Assembly (NCBI GenBank): GCA_964572475.1
Contig: CAZNEZ010000004.1
Location: 1-64,000 of the forward strand
Length of the DNA stretch: 64,000 nt
Origin: CAZNEZ01 sp964572475
Lineage (GTDB): Bacteria; Bacillota; Clostridia; Lachnospirales; Lachnospiraceae
Direction of reading: 5' to 3'
Shown: one piece after another, positions 8,504 through 15,952 of the stretch
Layout: each line of letters begins with the position of its first letter
Position numbering within the stretch: the first letter of the stretch is position 1
Translations under genes and position numbers: made by a program
Notes under the pieces: model-generated
Told to the model about the DNA's origin: nothing
Databases searched by the model: none
The model's input: only the letters and a program-made list of their open reading frames with translations

Positions 8504-8578
8504 GAAATAAAAGCCGCATATAGACAGATTTATATGAATACAATAAATATGAATAAGTACATAAAATGGGAAATAATA

Positions 8579-9172
8579 ATGTTAAACTTTATCTGGATAT
8601 TTATGATACTAATCGGAATAGTATATGCTGCATTTACTGGAAACATTGAGGCCGTCGGAAATGCAATGCTGAATTCATCAAAAGAGGCAATATCATTATG
8701 TATTACAATGCTGGGGGTAATGGCTTTTTGGTGTGGAATGATGAAGATAGCAGAGGATAGTGGAATTATAGCAGGAGCAACTAAGAAGATAAGGCCATTT
8801 GTCAGATGGCTCTTTCCTGGAATTCCTAAGGAAGATAAGGCTAATGAATATATAACAACTAATATTATTGCAAATGTAATGGGACTTGGATGGGCAGCTA
8901 CACCAGCAGGACTAAAGGCAATGGAGGAGCTTTCACGACTTAATAATTTAAGTAAAAAAGCATCAAATGAAATGTGTACATTTTTAGTGCTTAATATATC
9001 TTCACTTCAATTAATTCCTGTTAATGTTATAGCTTACAGAAGTCAGTATGGAAGTGTCAGTCCTACGGCTATAGTAGGACCAGCTATTGTTGCTACATTA
9101 ATGAGTACAATTACAGGAATAATATTTTGCAGGGTGATGAGGAGAGTGGATAAAAATAAAGAATTGAAATAA
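8579..9172 (+). CDS. spmA: Spore maturation protein A (SpmA-like, nucleoside-recognition domain)
   Basis: A membrane protein of about 197 residues in the SpmA family, which in Bacillus is needed together with SpmB for spore core dehydration. Family features include the Gate-type stretch LCITMLGVMAFWCGMMKIAEDSG and the motif NVMGLGWAATPAGLKAM. Hydrophobic segments span most of the length. I prefer the ATG at 8579 (MLNFIWIF, straight into the first membrane helix) over 8534, though neither has a strong ribosome binding site. spmB is normally adjacent; here it is about 3.4 kb away at 12542, with three unrelated genes between. The pair also occurs in non-sporulating Clostridia, so it does not prove sporulation. 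Confidence 0.87.
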   Translation: MLNFIWIFMILIGIVYAAFTGNIEAVGNAMLNSSKEAISLCITMLGVMAFWCGMMKIAEDSGIIAGATKKIRPFVRWLFPGIPKEDKANEYITTNIIANVMGLGWAATPAGLKAMEELSRLNNLSKKASNEMCTFLVLNISSLQLIPVNVIAYRSQYGSVSPTAIVGPAIVATLMSTITGIIFCRVMRRVDKNKELK

Positions 9173-9195
9173 TGACTTGTAAATGGGATTTTTTC

Positions 9196-9224
9196 TTGCG
9201 ATAATAGCACAATTCCTTTATAAT
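9196..9224 (+). promoter_or_regulatory. Promoter of the alanine symporter gene
   Basis: TTGCGA (9196-9201) and TATAAT (9219-9224) are separated by 17 bp, placing a start site about 35 nt before the symporter start codon. Confidence 0.65.
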
Positions 9225-9264
9225 AGCACCTGTGTGAGTTATAGCTCTTGAAAGGAAAATATAT

Positions 9265-10680
9265 ATGTTATCTATTATGAACGATATTTTAGTACAGGTT
9301 AAAGATTTGGTATGGGGAATACCGCTTATAGTGTTGATACTTACAGTGGGAATTTATTTTACGTGTAAACTTCGTGTATTCCAGATGAAGCAGCTTCCAA
9401 GGGCCCTTAAATTTATGGTGAAGAATGAAGAGGGTGGGGAAGGTGAAGTTACAAGTTTTGGTGCTTTGTGTACAGCTTTATCAGCAACAATTGGTACAGG
9501 CAATATAGTTGGAGTTGCTACAGCAGTTGGTATTCTTACAGGTGGACCAGGAGCATTATTCTGGATGATTATTGCAGCATTTTTTGGTATGGCAACAAAA
9601 TATGCGGAAGGCTTTCTGGCAATTAAATACAGAAAAATAGATAAAGATGGACATGTGTTAGGCGGACCATTTTACTATATTGAACATGGAATGGGAGTAA
9701 AATGGAAATGGCTTGCTAAGATATTTGCATTTTTTGGAGCCTGTGTAGGACTTTTTGGAATAGGAACCTTTTCCCAGGTAAATGGTATTTCTTCAGCCGT
9801 TCAAGGCTTTTTTGATCCCAATAACCAGAAGACAATTAGTCTGTTTGGTAACGAATATTCGATATTTGTAGTTATTACAGCTATTGTAATTACAATGTGT
9901 ACAGCACTTGTACTTATTGGTGGAATAAAGAGAATAGCAAAAGTATCGGAAATAATAGTTCCATTTATGGCAATATTATATATTATAACAGTACTTACGC
10001 TTATTATAGCCAATATTAATAAGCTTCCGGGTGCAGTTGTTGAAATAGTAGAGAGTGCATTTGGAATAAGACCTATAGCTGGTGGTCTTATAGCTTCTAT
10101 TGCAATGGCGATGAGAACAGGTATTGCAAGAGGAATTTTTTCAAATGAGGCGGGTATTGGTTCTGCTCCTATTGCAGCAGCAGCGGCTAAAACTAAGGAT
10201 CCTGTTAGACAAGGTCTGGTTTCTATGACAGGAACATTTATTGATACAATTGTAATTTGTACAATGACGGGACTTTCAATAGTAATGATGGGTTCATGGC
10301 AGGATTCGTCACTTCAAGGAGTTCAGGTTACAACAGATGCTTTTCAAAAAGGACTTTACTTTTTACCAAGTAGTGTTGCTTCAATAATATTAATGTTTTG
10401 CTTAGTATTTTTTGCATTTACTACTATTTTAGGCTGGAACTATTATGGTGAAAGATGTCTTGAGTATTTGTCAAATGGTAATAAAAAAGCAGTTACAGCT
10501 TACAGATGGACATATATAGCAGCTGTATTTATTGGACCATATATGACAGTAGCGGCAGTTTGGACAATTGCTGATATATTTAATGGTTTGATGGCAATAC
10601 CTAATTTAATAGCCTTGATTGGATTAAGTGGAGTAGTTATAAAAGAGACAAGGGAGTACTTTAATAAGCTAAAAAAATAG
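9265..10680 (+). CDS. Sodium:alanine symporter (AGCS family)
   Basis: A 471-residue multi-pass transporter importing alanine or glycine with Na+. Diagnostic AGCS segments are GALCTALSATIGTGNIVGVATA near the N-terminus, GGPGALFWMIIAAFFGMATKYAEG, and RGIFSNEAGIGSAPIAAAAAKT in the middle. The length is typical of the family and about ten hydrophobic helices are visible. It has its own promoter, and the next gene carries another, so it is probably monocistronic. It interrupts the usual spmA-spmB pair. Confidence 0.93.
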   Translation: MLSIMNDILVQVKDLVWGIPLIVLILTVGIYFTCKLRVFQMKQLPRALKFMVKNEEGGEGEVTSFGALCTALSATIGTGNIVGVATAVGILTGGPGALFWMIIAAFFGMATKYAEGFLAIKYRKIDKDGHVLGGPFYYIEHGMGVKWKWLAKIFAFFGACVGLFGIGTFSQVNGISSAVQGFFDPNNQKTISLFGNEYSIFVVITAIVITMCTALVLIGGIKRIAKVSEIIVPFMAILYIITVLTLIIANINKLPGAVVEIVESAFGIRPIAGGLIASIAMAMRTGIARGIFSNEAGIGSAPIAAAAAKTKDPVRQGLVSMTGTFIDTIVICTMTGLSIVMMGSWQDSSLQGVQVTTDAFQKGLYFLPSSVASIILMFCLVFFAFTTILGWNYYGERCLEYLSNGNKKAVTAYRWTYIAAVFIGPYMTVAAVWTIADIFNGLMAIPNLIALIGLSGVVIKETREYFNKLKK

Positions 10681-10752
10681 AGGATATGTTATGTGTAAAA
10701 GTGTTTCACTATGCTGGGTAATTTCATATAAAATAAAAAATAAGTAAGTGTA

Positions 10753-10781
10753 TTGACAATATAAAAAAATAGGTGTACTAT
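10753..10781 (+). promoter_or_regulatory. Promoter upstream of the hemolysin III-family gene
   Basis: TTGACA (10753-10758), a 17-bp spacer, and TACTAT (10776-10781). The -10 element lies inside the left arm of a perfect 16-bp inverted repeat, so access to it may be controlled. Confidence 0.6.
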
Positions 10782-10815
10782 GTGATGTAGTAATGAAAAC
10801 TACATCACATAGTAC
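10775..10815. repeat. Perfect 16-bp inverted repeat overlapping a promoter
   Basis: Arms at 10775-10790 and 10800-10815 are exact reverse complements around a nine-base spacer. The left arm covers the -10 box. There is no strong T-run after it, so it looks more like an operator or a 5'-UTR hairpin than a terminator for the upstream symporter gene. Confidence 0.75.
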
Positions 10816-10882
10816 TTGTTATATGGTAACGTAAAAAGGGTATTTATATGATATAAGTTAATATTAGATTGGAGATGTTATT

Positions 10883-11560
10883 ATGAGTGAAGAAGAATTA
10901 TTAGAAGAAGAAAAGCATAAGGTTAAATTACCCGATTATACATTAGGAGAAGAGCTTATAAGTGCTATATCACATGGTATTGGGGCAGGATTGTCAATTG
11001 CAGCACTTGTATTATGTGTTATTAAGTCAGCTAATAGTGGAAGTGCGATATCCGTTGTAAGTAGTGCAATATTTGGAACAATGCTATTTCTACTGTATAT
11101 GATGTCAACTATTTATCATTCTCTTAAGAGAAATAATGCAAAAAGAGTATTTAGAGTATTTGACCATTGTACTATTTTCCTACTTATTGCAGGAACTTAT
11201 ATTCCAATTGTTTTGGTGGGCATAGGTGGAACTGTTGGATGGGTATATTTTGGGATTATAGTAGCAGCAGCGATATTAGGAATTGTATTAAATGCTATAG
11301 ATGTACAAAAATATGAAAGAATGTCGCTATTTTGTTATATTGCAATGGGCTGGGTTATTGTATTTGGATTTAAGGCACTTACTGACGCGATTGATAAGAA
11401 TGGAATAATTCTTTTGATTGCAGGTGGCGTTGTATATACAGTTGGTGCTATAATATACAGATTAGGAGATAATATAAGATATTTCCATTCTATATGGCAT
11501 TTCTTTGTATTAGGAGGAAGTATATTACATTTCTTTATGATATATAATTACGTATTATAA
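10883..11560 (+). CDS. Hemolysin III / PAQR-family membrane protein
   Basis: A 225-residue seven-helix membrane protein of the HlyIII (YqfA/PAQR) family. Conserved family residues are visible: the E/H-containing N-terminal motif GEELISAISHGIGA, the segment STIYHSL followed by FRVFDHCTIFLLIAGTY, and the C-terminal SIWHFFVLGGSILHFF. The histidines in these motifs are the probable zinc ligands of the family. The cellular role in bacteria is poorly known; the hemolysin name is historical. It is preceded by a sigma-A promoter with an inverted repeat, which suggests regulated expression. Confidence 0.9.
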   Translation: MSEEELLEEEKHKVKLPDYTLGEELISAISHGIGAGLSIAALVLCVIKSANSGSAISVVSSAIFGTMLFLLYMMSTIYHSLKRNNAKRVFRVFDHCTIFLLIAGTYIPIVLVGIGGTVGWVYFGIIVAAAILGIVLNAIDVQKYERMSLFCYIAMGWVIVFGFKALTDAIDKNGIILLIAGGVVYTVGAIIYRLGDNIRYFHSIWHFFVLGGSILHFFMIYNYVL

Positions 11561-11616
11561 GGACATTTACAGCAGGACTATGTAAATATTCTTATAGTGA
11601 AAGGTAAGGTACAGAT

Positions 11617-12420
11617 ATGAATATTTACAGGTGCTTTCCAGAAGGAAAATTTAAAGTGCTTACAATGAGTTATGATGATGGGAAAATCGAGGATAGAAGA
11701 CTTGTTTCTATATTTAATAAATATGGTATTAAAGGGACATTTAATATAAATTCAGGGATTTTGGATGATTCTGAGAGGATAAAGTCAGAAGAATTTGCTG
11801 AGTTATATAATGGCCATGAAGTAGCAAGTCATACCTATACACATCCTACCATTGCAAGGAGTCCTTTGACTGAAGTGGTTAAACAGATTATGCAGGACAG
11901 AACTCAGTTGGAATCTGCATTAGGATATCCAGTACGTGGATTAGCATATCCTAATGGTTCATATAATGAAGAAATTATAAGAATGCTTCCCAATCTAGGC
12001 ATTGAATATGCAAGAGTGGTTGGTAGTACTGATGGATTTGCAATGCCTGAAGATTATATGAGATGGAAGGCTACATGTCATCACAATCATAATCTTCTTG
12101 AAAATGCTCAGAAGTTTGTGGATTTATTTAAGTCTCAGTACCTGTATATGATGTATGTCTGGGGACACAGCTATGAGTTTACAATGAGTAACAACTGGGA
12201 TATCATGGAAGAATTTTGCGAGAGAGTTGGTAATAGGGATGATATATGGTATGCAACTAATATTGAAATAGTAGATTATATGAAAGTTTGTGATTCATTA
12301 AAATTTACAGCAGCAGGGGATTATGTATATAATCCTTCGGCAGCAGCAGCATATCTTTCTGTAGGCGGAGAAATTGTCAGGGTAGCAGGTGGAGAAGGCA
12401 TGAAACTTAAAACAAAATAA
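11617..12420 (+). CDS. Polysaccharide deacetylase (NodB-domain) family protein
   Basis: A 267-residue protein with a NodB-type carbohydrate esterase 4 core. The metal and catalytic aspartates are in MSYDDGK (residues 17-23), and the HTYTHP motif (about 73-78) gives the metal-binding histidines. A later RGLAYPNG stretch matches the third CE4 motif. No signal peptide is evident, so it may act in the cytoplasm or on small substrates, unlike exported peptidoglycan deacetylases. It lies 56 bp after the hemolysin III gene on the same strand and may be cotranscribed. A strong terminator follows. The substrate is not predictable. Confidence 0.85.
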   Translation: MNIYRCFPEGKFKVLTMSYDDGKIEDRRLVSIFNKYGIKGTFNINSGILDDSERIKSEEFAELYNGHEVASHTYTHPTIARSPLTEVVKQIMQDRTQLESALGYPVRGLAYPNGSYNEEIIRMLPNLGIEYARVVGSTDGFAMPEDYMRWKATCHHNHNLLENAQKFVDLFKSQYLYMMYVWGHSYEFTMSNNWDIMEEFCERVGNRDDIWYATNIEIVDYMKVCDSLKFTAAGDYVYNPSAAAAYLSVGGEIVRVAGGEGMKLKTK

Positions 12421-12461
12421 TCAGTATAGATATGTTATCAATGAAAGATGTAACTAATATT

Positions 12462-12489
12462 ATACCACCCATTGGGTGGTATTTTTTCT
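12462..12489 (+). terminator. Terminator after the deacetylase gene
   Basis: A 9-bp stem (12462-12470 with 12474-12482) with a three-base loop is followed by a T-run. It separates the deacetylase transcript from spmB. Confidence 0.85.
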
Positions 12490-12541
12490 AATTAAAATCA
12501 TATATATATAGAAACTTTAGATTATATTTTTTAGAGGTAAA

Positions 12542-13066
12542 ATGCAGTTTATTATTTATATATCAGGGTTTATTATACCATTTACGGTATTCTACATAGT
12601 TGGATTTGGACTATTAATGAAAAAGAATTGCTATGAAGATTTTATTTCAGGAGCAAAAGATGGCTTAAAGACTGTAGTGCAGATAGTACCTACACTAGTT
12701 GGATTAATGGTAGGAGTATCTGTTTTAAGTTCATCAGGTTTTTTAAGTGCACTTGCTGAGTTTATAGGACATTTTAGCCACTATATTAAGCTTCCGTCAG
12801 AAATTATTCCTTTAATTATAGTCAGAATGTTTTCGTCTTCGGCAGCTACAGGGCTTGCCTTAGATATATTTAAAGAGTTTGGAGCTGATTCTTATATAGG
12901 TATTGCCTCATCATTGCTTCTTTCTTCTACCGAGACAATATTTTATACAATGTCAGTTTATTTTATGACGGCTAAGGTTACAAAGACAAGGTGGACATTA
13001 GCAGGTGCACTTGCAAGTACAATGGCAGGTGTATTCGCAAGCGTAATACTTGCGGGTATGATGTAA
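12542..13066 (+). CDS. spmB: Spore maturation protein B (SpmB-like)
   Basis: A 174-residue membrane protein of the SpmB family, the usual partner of SpmA. It contains the family stretches CYEDFISGAKDGLKTVVQIVPTLVGLMVGV, RMFSSSAATGL and LLLSSTETIFYTMSVYF. Four to five hydrophobic helices are visible. The start follows TTTTTTAGAGGTAA with an AGAGG site. It sits downstream of a terminator, so it is expressed separately from the deacetylase. Its separation from spmA by three genes is unusual. Confidence 0.9.
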   Translation: MQFIIYISGFIIPFTVFYIVGFGLLMKKNCYEDFISGAKDGLKTVVQIVPTLVGLMVGVSVLSSSGFLSALAEFIGHFSHYIKLPSEIIPLIIVRMFSSSAATGLALDIFKEFGADSYIGIASSLLLSSTETIFYTMSVYFMTAKVTKTRWTLAGALASTMAGVFASVILAGMM

Positions 13067-13247
13067 CAAATGCTTGTAGGCACAAAACGTTTGGTATAAT
13101 AATGTATTATTGCAAAAAAGACAAGAAATAATATGAAAACAAGGTAAATGCAGACTTTTTAAATAGAATTTAATGATGTATAATTATTACATAACAAAGT
13201 GATAGGTAACAAAAATGTACGATATTGTAAAAGGAGGATAGCTGAAA

Positions 13248-13362
13248 ATATCATTGATTCCATTTGTCGAAAAATAGCGTATTTATGAAAATCACATAAA
13301 GACCATAGCGCATTGGTCCAAATATTCGGCAAATATACTACTTGTTTATAAATCAATGATAT
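13248..13362. other. Multi-branched inverted-repeat structure upstream of xfp (possible structured RNA)
   Basis: A perfect 12-bp outer helix (13248-13259 with 13351-13362) encloses a 10-bp inner helix with one G-U pair (13262-13271 with 13325-13334). Inside this are two adjacent hairpins: 13282-13287/13295-13300 with a seven-base loop, and 13301-13305/13314-13318 with an eight-base loop. A perfect AAAGGAGG at 13230-13237 lies just upstream without an obvious ATG after it. This fills most of the 357-bp gap before xfp. The strand is undetermined. Confidence 0.55.
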
Positions 13363-13370
13363 AGTACAAT
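13343..13370 (+). promoter_or_regulatory. Candidate xfp promoter
   Basis: TTGTTT (13343-13348), a 16-bp spacer, and TACAAT (13365-13370) would give a leader of about 47 nt. It overlaps the right arm of the upstream inverted repeat. A second candidate, TATAAT at 13095-13100 with an extended -10 TGG, would put the whole structured element in the leader. Confidence 0.45.
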
Positions 13371-13423
13371 AATTCCGTTAATAGTTTAACAAGTGAAAAA
13401 ATGATATGGAGGTCTCTATTATT

Positions 13424-15805
13424 ATGATGTTAGAAGATTCATGCGTAGAAAAACAACCTTTAACAGATGAATATCTTGTAAAAATGAATAAATACTGGAA
13501 TGCAGTAAACTATCTTGCAGCAGCTCAGTTATATCTGTTAGACAATCCTTTATTACGCGAACCACTTAAGATGGAACAAATCAAAAAGAAGATCGTTGGA
13601 CACTGGGGAACAGTACCAGGTCAGAACTTCGTTTATACACATTTAAATCGTGTAATAAAGAAATATGATCAGGATATGGTACTTATTTCTGGACCAGGTC
13701 ACGGTGGAAACTTCTTCGTTGCCAATACTTATCTTGAAGGATCATACAGTGAAGTATATCCAAATGTAGGTCGTGACATTGAAGGTATGAAAAATCTTTG
13801 CAAACAATTCTCATTCCCAGGCGGAATTTCAAGCCACGTTGCTCCTGAAACACCAGGTTCAATCAATGAGGGTGGAGAATTAGGATATTCAATCGCTCAT
13901 GCTTTTGGATCAGTATTTGATAATCCTAACTTAGTAACAGCTTGTATAGTTGGTGATGGTGAAGCTGAAACAGGCCCATTAGCAACAGCATGGCACTCAA
14001 ACAAATTCTTAAATCCTATTACAGATGGTGCAGTTTTACCTATCCTTCATTTAAATGGATATAAGATTAGTAACCCAACAGTATTCTCACGTATTTCACA
14101 TGAAGAGATTGAAAGCTTCTTTAAGGGATGCGGATGGAAACCAATCTTCGTTGAAGGTGATGTTCCAATGGAAATGCATAAAAAGATGGCTCTTGCTTTA
14201 GACGAAGCAATGGACGAGATTAAAGCAATCCAGAAGAATGCTAGAGAGAATAACGACTTAACACGTCCAATCTGGCCAATGATCGTACTTCGTACACCAA
14301 AGGGATGGACAGGACCAAAGGTTGTTGATGGACTTGAAATCGAAGGAACATTCCGTGCTCATCAGGTTCCAATTACTATGGAAAAACCTGAGCATATTGA
14401 TTTATTAAAAGAATGGTTAATGAGCTATCATCCAGATGAATTATTTGACGAGAATGCTAGATTAATTCCAGAATTACAGGCATTAACACCAACAGGAGAT
14501 AAGAGAATCGGTGCTACACCATATGCTAATGGTGGAAAACTTCTTCGTGACTTAAGACTTCCTGATTTCCGTAAATATGCTGTAGAAGTTCCAGCTCCAG
14601 GTGCTGTTGAAGCACAGGATATGATTGAACTTGGCGGATATGTTCGTGACGTATTTAAACTTAATGAAGAATCACGCAACTTCCGTATCTTTGGACCAGA
14701 TGAAACAATGTCTAACAGATTAGGTAAAGTATTTGAAGTTACAAATCGTGACTGGAATGCTGGTTTAGTTGACAATGATGAATTCTTAGCTAAAGATGGT
14801 CGTGTAATGGACGGTTACCTTAGTGAGCATATGTGTGAAGGCTGGTTAGAAGGATACTTATTAACAGGACGTCATGGTTTCTTTGCTAGTTATGAAGCTT
14901 TCATCCGTGTTGTAGATTCTATGGCAGCTCAGCATGCTAAATGGTTAAAAGTTTGTTCAGATCTCCCATGGAGACAGGACATTGCTTCATTAAACTTAAT
15001 CCTTACATCAAATGTATGGCAGCAGGATCATAACGGATTTACACATCAGGATCCAGGTTTCCTTGATCATATCGCTAATAAGAAAGCAGATGTTGTACGT
15101 CTCTACTTACCACCAGACGCTAACTGCTTATTATCAGTATTTGATCATTGTATCTCAAGTAGAAACTATGTAAATGCTATCGTTGCTTCTAAGCATCCAA
15201 GACAGCAGTGGTTAACAATGGAACAGGCTGTTAAACATTGTACTCAGGGTATTGGTATCTGGGATTGGGCTAGTAACGATCAGGGAGAAGAGCCAGATGT
15301 TGTTCTTGCTTGTTGTGGTGATACACCTACACTTGAAGCACTTGCAGCTGTTACAATTCTTCGTGAACATTTACCATCACTTAAAGTTCGTTTTGTAAAC
15401 GTAGTTGACTTAATGAAACTTGAGCCACATACAAAACATCCTCACGGATTAACAGATACAGATTATAACGCTTTATTTACAACAGATAAGCCAATTATCT
15501 TTGCTTTCCATGGTTATCCAACACTTGTACATGAGTTAACATACGAGCGTAAAAATCGTGACCTTCATGTATATGGTTATCATGAAGAAGGTACAATTAC
15601 AACTCCATTTGATATGCGTGTTCAGAATCATATTGACCGTTACCATTTAGTTGAAGCTGTAATCAAAAACCTTCCACAGTTAGGAAACAAAGGCGCTTAT
15701 ATATTACAGATGATGCGTGACAAGTTAGTAGAACACAAGCAGTACATTCATGAGTATGGTTTAGACTTACCAGAAGTACGTGATTGGGAATGGACTAACA
15801 AATAA
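13424..15805 (+). CDS. xfp: Xylulose-5-phosphate/fructose-6-phosphate phosphoketolase
   Basis: A thiamine diphosphate enzyme that cleaves xylulose 5-phosphate or fructose 6-phosphate with phosphate to give acetyl phosphate plus a triose or erythrose phosphate. The protein of about 793 residues is full length for the family. It has the XFP motifs NEGGELGYSIAHAFG and IVGDGEAETGP (the TPP-binding region), and SGPGHGG near the N-terminus. I use the ATG at 13424, since the upstream ATG at 13406 contains the GGAGG ribosome binding site. Arginine is mostly CGT and isoleucine often ATC, unlike the AGA/ATA-rich neighbours, which is typical of very highly expressed genes. It stands alone between a structured leader and a strong terminator. 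Confidence 0.97.
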   Translation: MMLEDSCVEKQPLTDEYLVKMNKYWNAVNYLAAAQLYLLDNPLLREPLKMEQIKKKIVGHWGTVPGQNFVYTHLNRVIKKYDQDMVLISGPGHGGNFFVANTYLEGSYSEVYPNVGRDIEGMKNLCKQFSFPGGISSHVAPETPGSINEGGELGYSIAHAFGSVFDNPNLVTACIVGDGEAETGPLATAWHSNKFLNPITDGAVLPILHLNGYKISNPTVFSRISHEEIESFFKGCGWKPIFVEGDVPMEMHKKMALALDEAMDEIKAIQKNARENNDLTRPIWPMIVLRTPKGWTGPKVVDGLEIEGTFRAHQVPITMEKPEHIDLLKEWLMSYHPDELFDENARLIPELQALTPTGDKRIGATPYANGGKLLRDLRLPDFRKYAVEVPAPGAVEAQDMIELGGYVRDVFKLNEESRNFRIFGPDETMSNRLGKVFEVTNRDWNAGLVDNDEFLAKDGRVMDGYLSEHMCEGWLEGYLLTGRHGFFASYEAFIRVVDSMAAQHAKWLKVCSDLPWRQDIASLNLILTSNVWQQDHNGFTHQDPGFLDHIANKKADVVRLYLPPDANCLLSVFDHCISSRNYVNAIVASKHPRQQWLTMEQAVKHCTQGIGIWDWASNDQGEEPDVVLACCGDTPTLEALAAVTILREHLPSLKVRFVNVVDLMKLEPHTKHPHGLTDTDYNALFTTDKPIIFAFHGYPTLVHELTYERKNRDLHVYGYHEEGTITTPFDMRVQNHIDRYHLVEAVIKNLPQLGNKGAYILQMMRDKLVEHKQYIHEYGLDLPEVRDWEWTNK

Positions 15806-15837
15806 TCATAGATTAGAGACTTAATTAATGATATATA

Positions 15838-15866
15838 AGAGCTGTGCTTATGCACAGCTCTTTTTA
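15838..15866 (+). terminator. xfp terminator
   Basis: A perfect 10-bp stem (15838-15847 with 15852-15861) with the four-base loop TTAT is followed by TTTTT. Confidence 0.95.
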
Positions 15867-15870
15867 GCGT

Positions 15871-15952
15871 TATAGAAAATTATGCAGCAACGTGAAACAT
15901 TTAAGAAGAATGCAAAGCATTCTTCCAAGCGTTCACGCCGGTGAACGCTTTT
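15871..15952. repeat. Dispersed palindromic repeat, copy 1
   Basis: A conserved left part (GCAGCAACGTGAAACATT) is followed by two hairpins: 15905-15913/15917-15925 and 15927-15936/15941-15950. The same layout recurs at 22.6 kb (twice) and 37.56 kb, with paired base changes that keep both stems intact. The second hairpin directly follows the stop codon of the minus-strand gene and may also act as its terminator. Confidence 0.85.

Noticed and set aside
13159..13356. A 65-codon minus-strand frame within the structured element before xfp
   Set aside because: It lacks a ribosome binding site, reads straight through nested inverted repeats, and its composition is not convincing; the open frame is better explained by the repeat structure.
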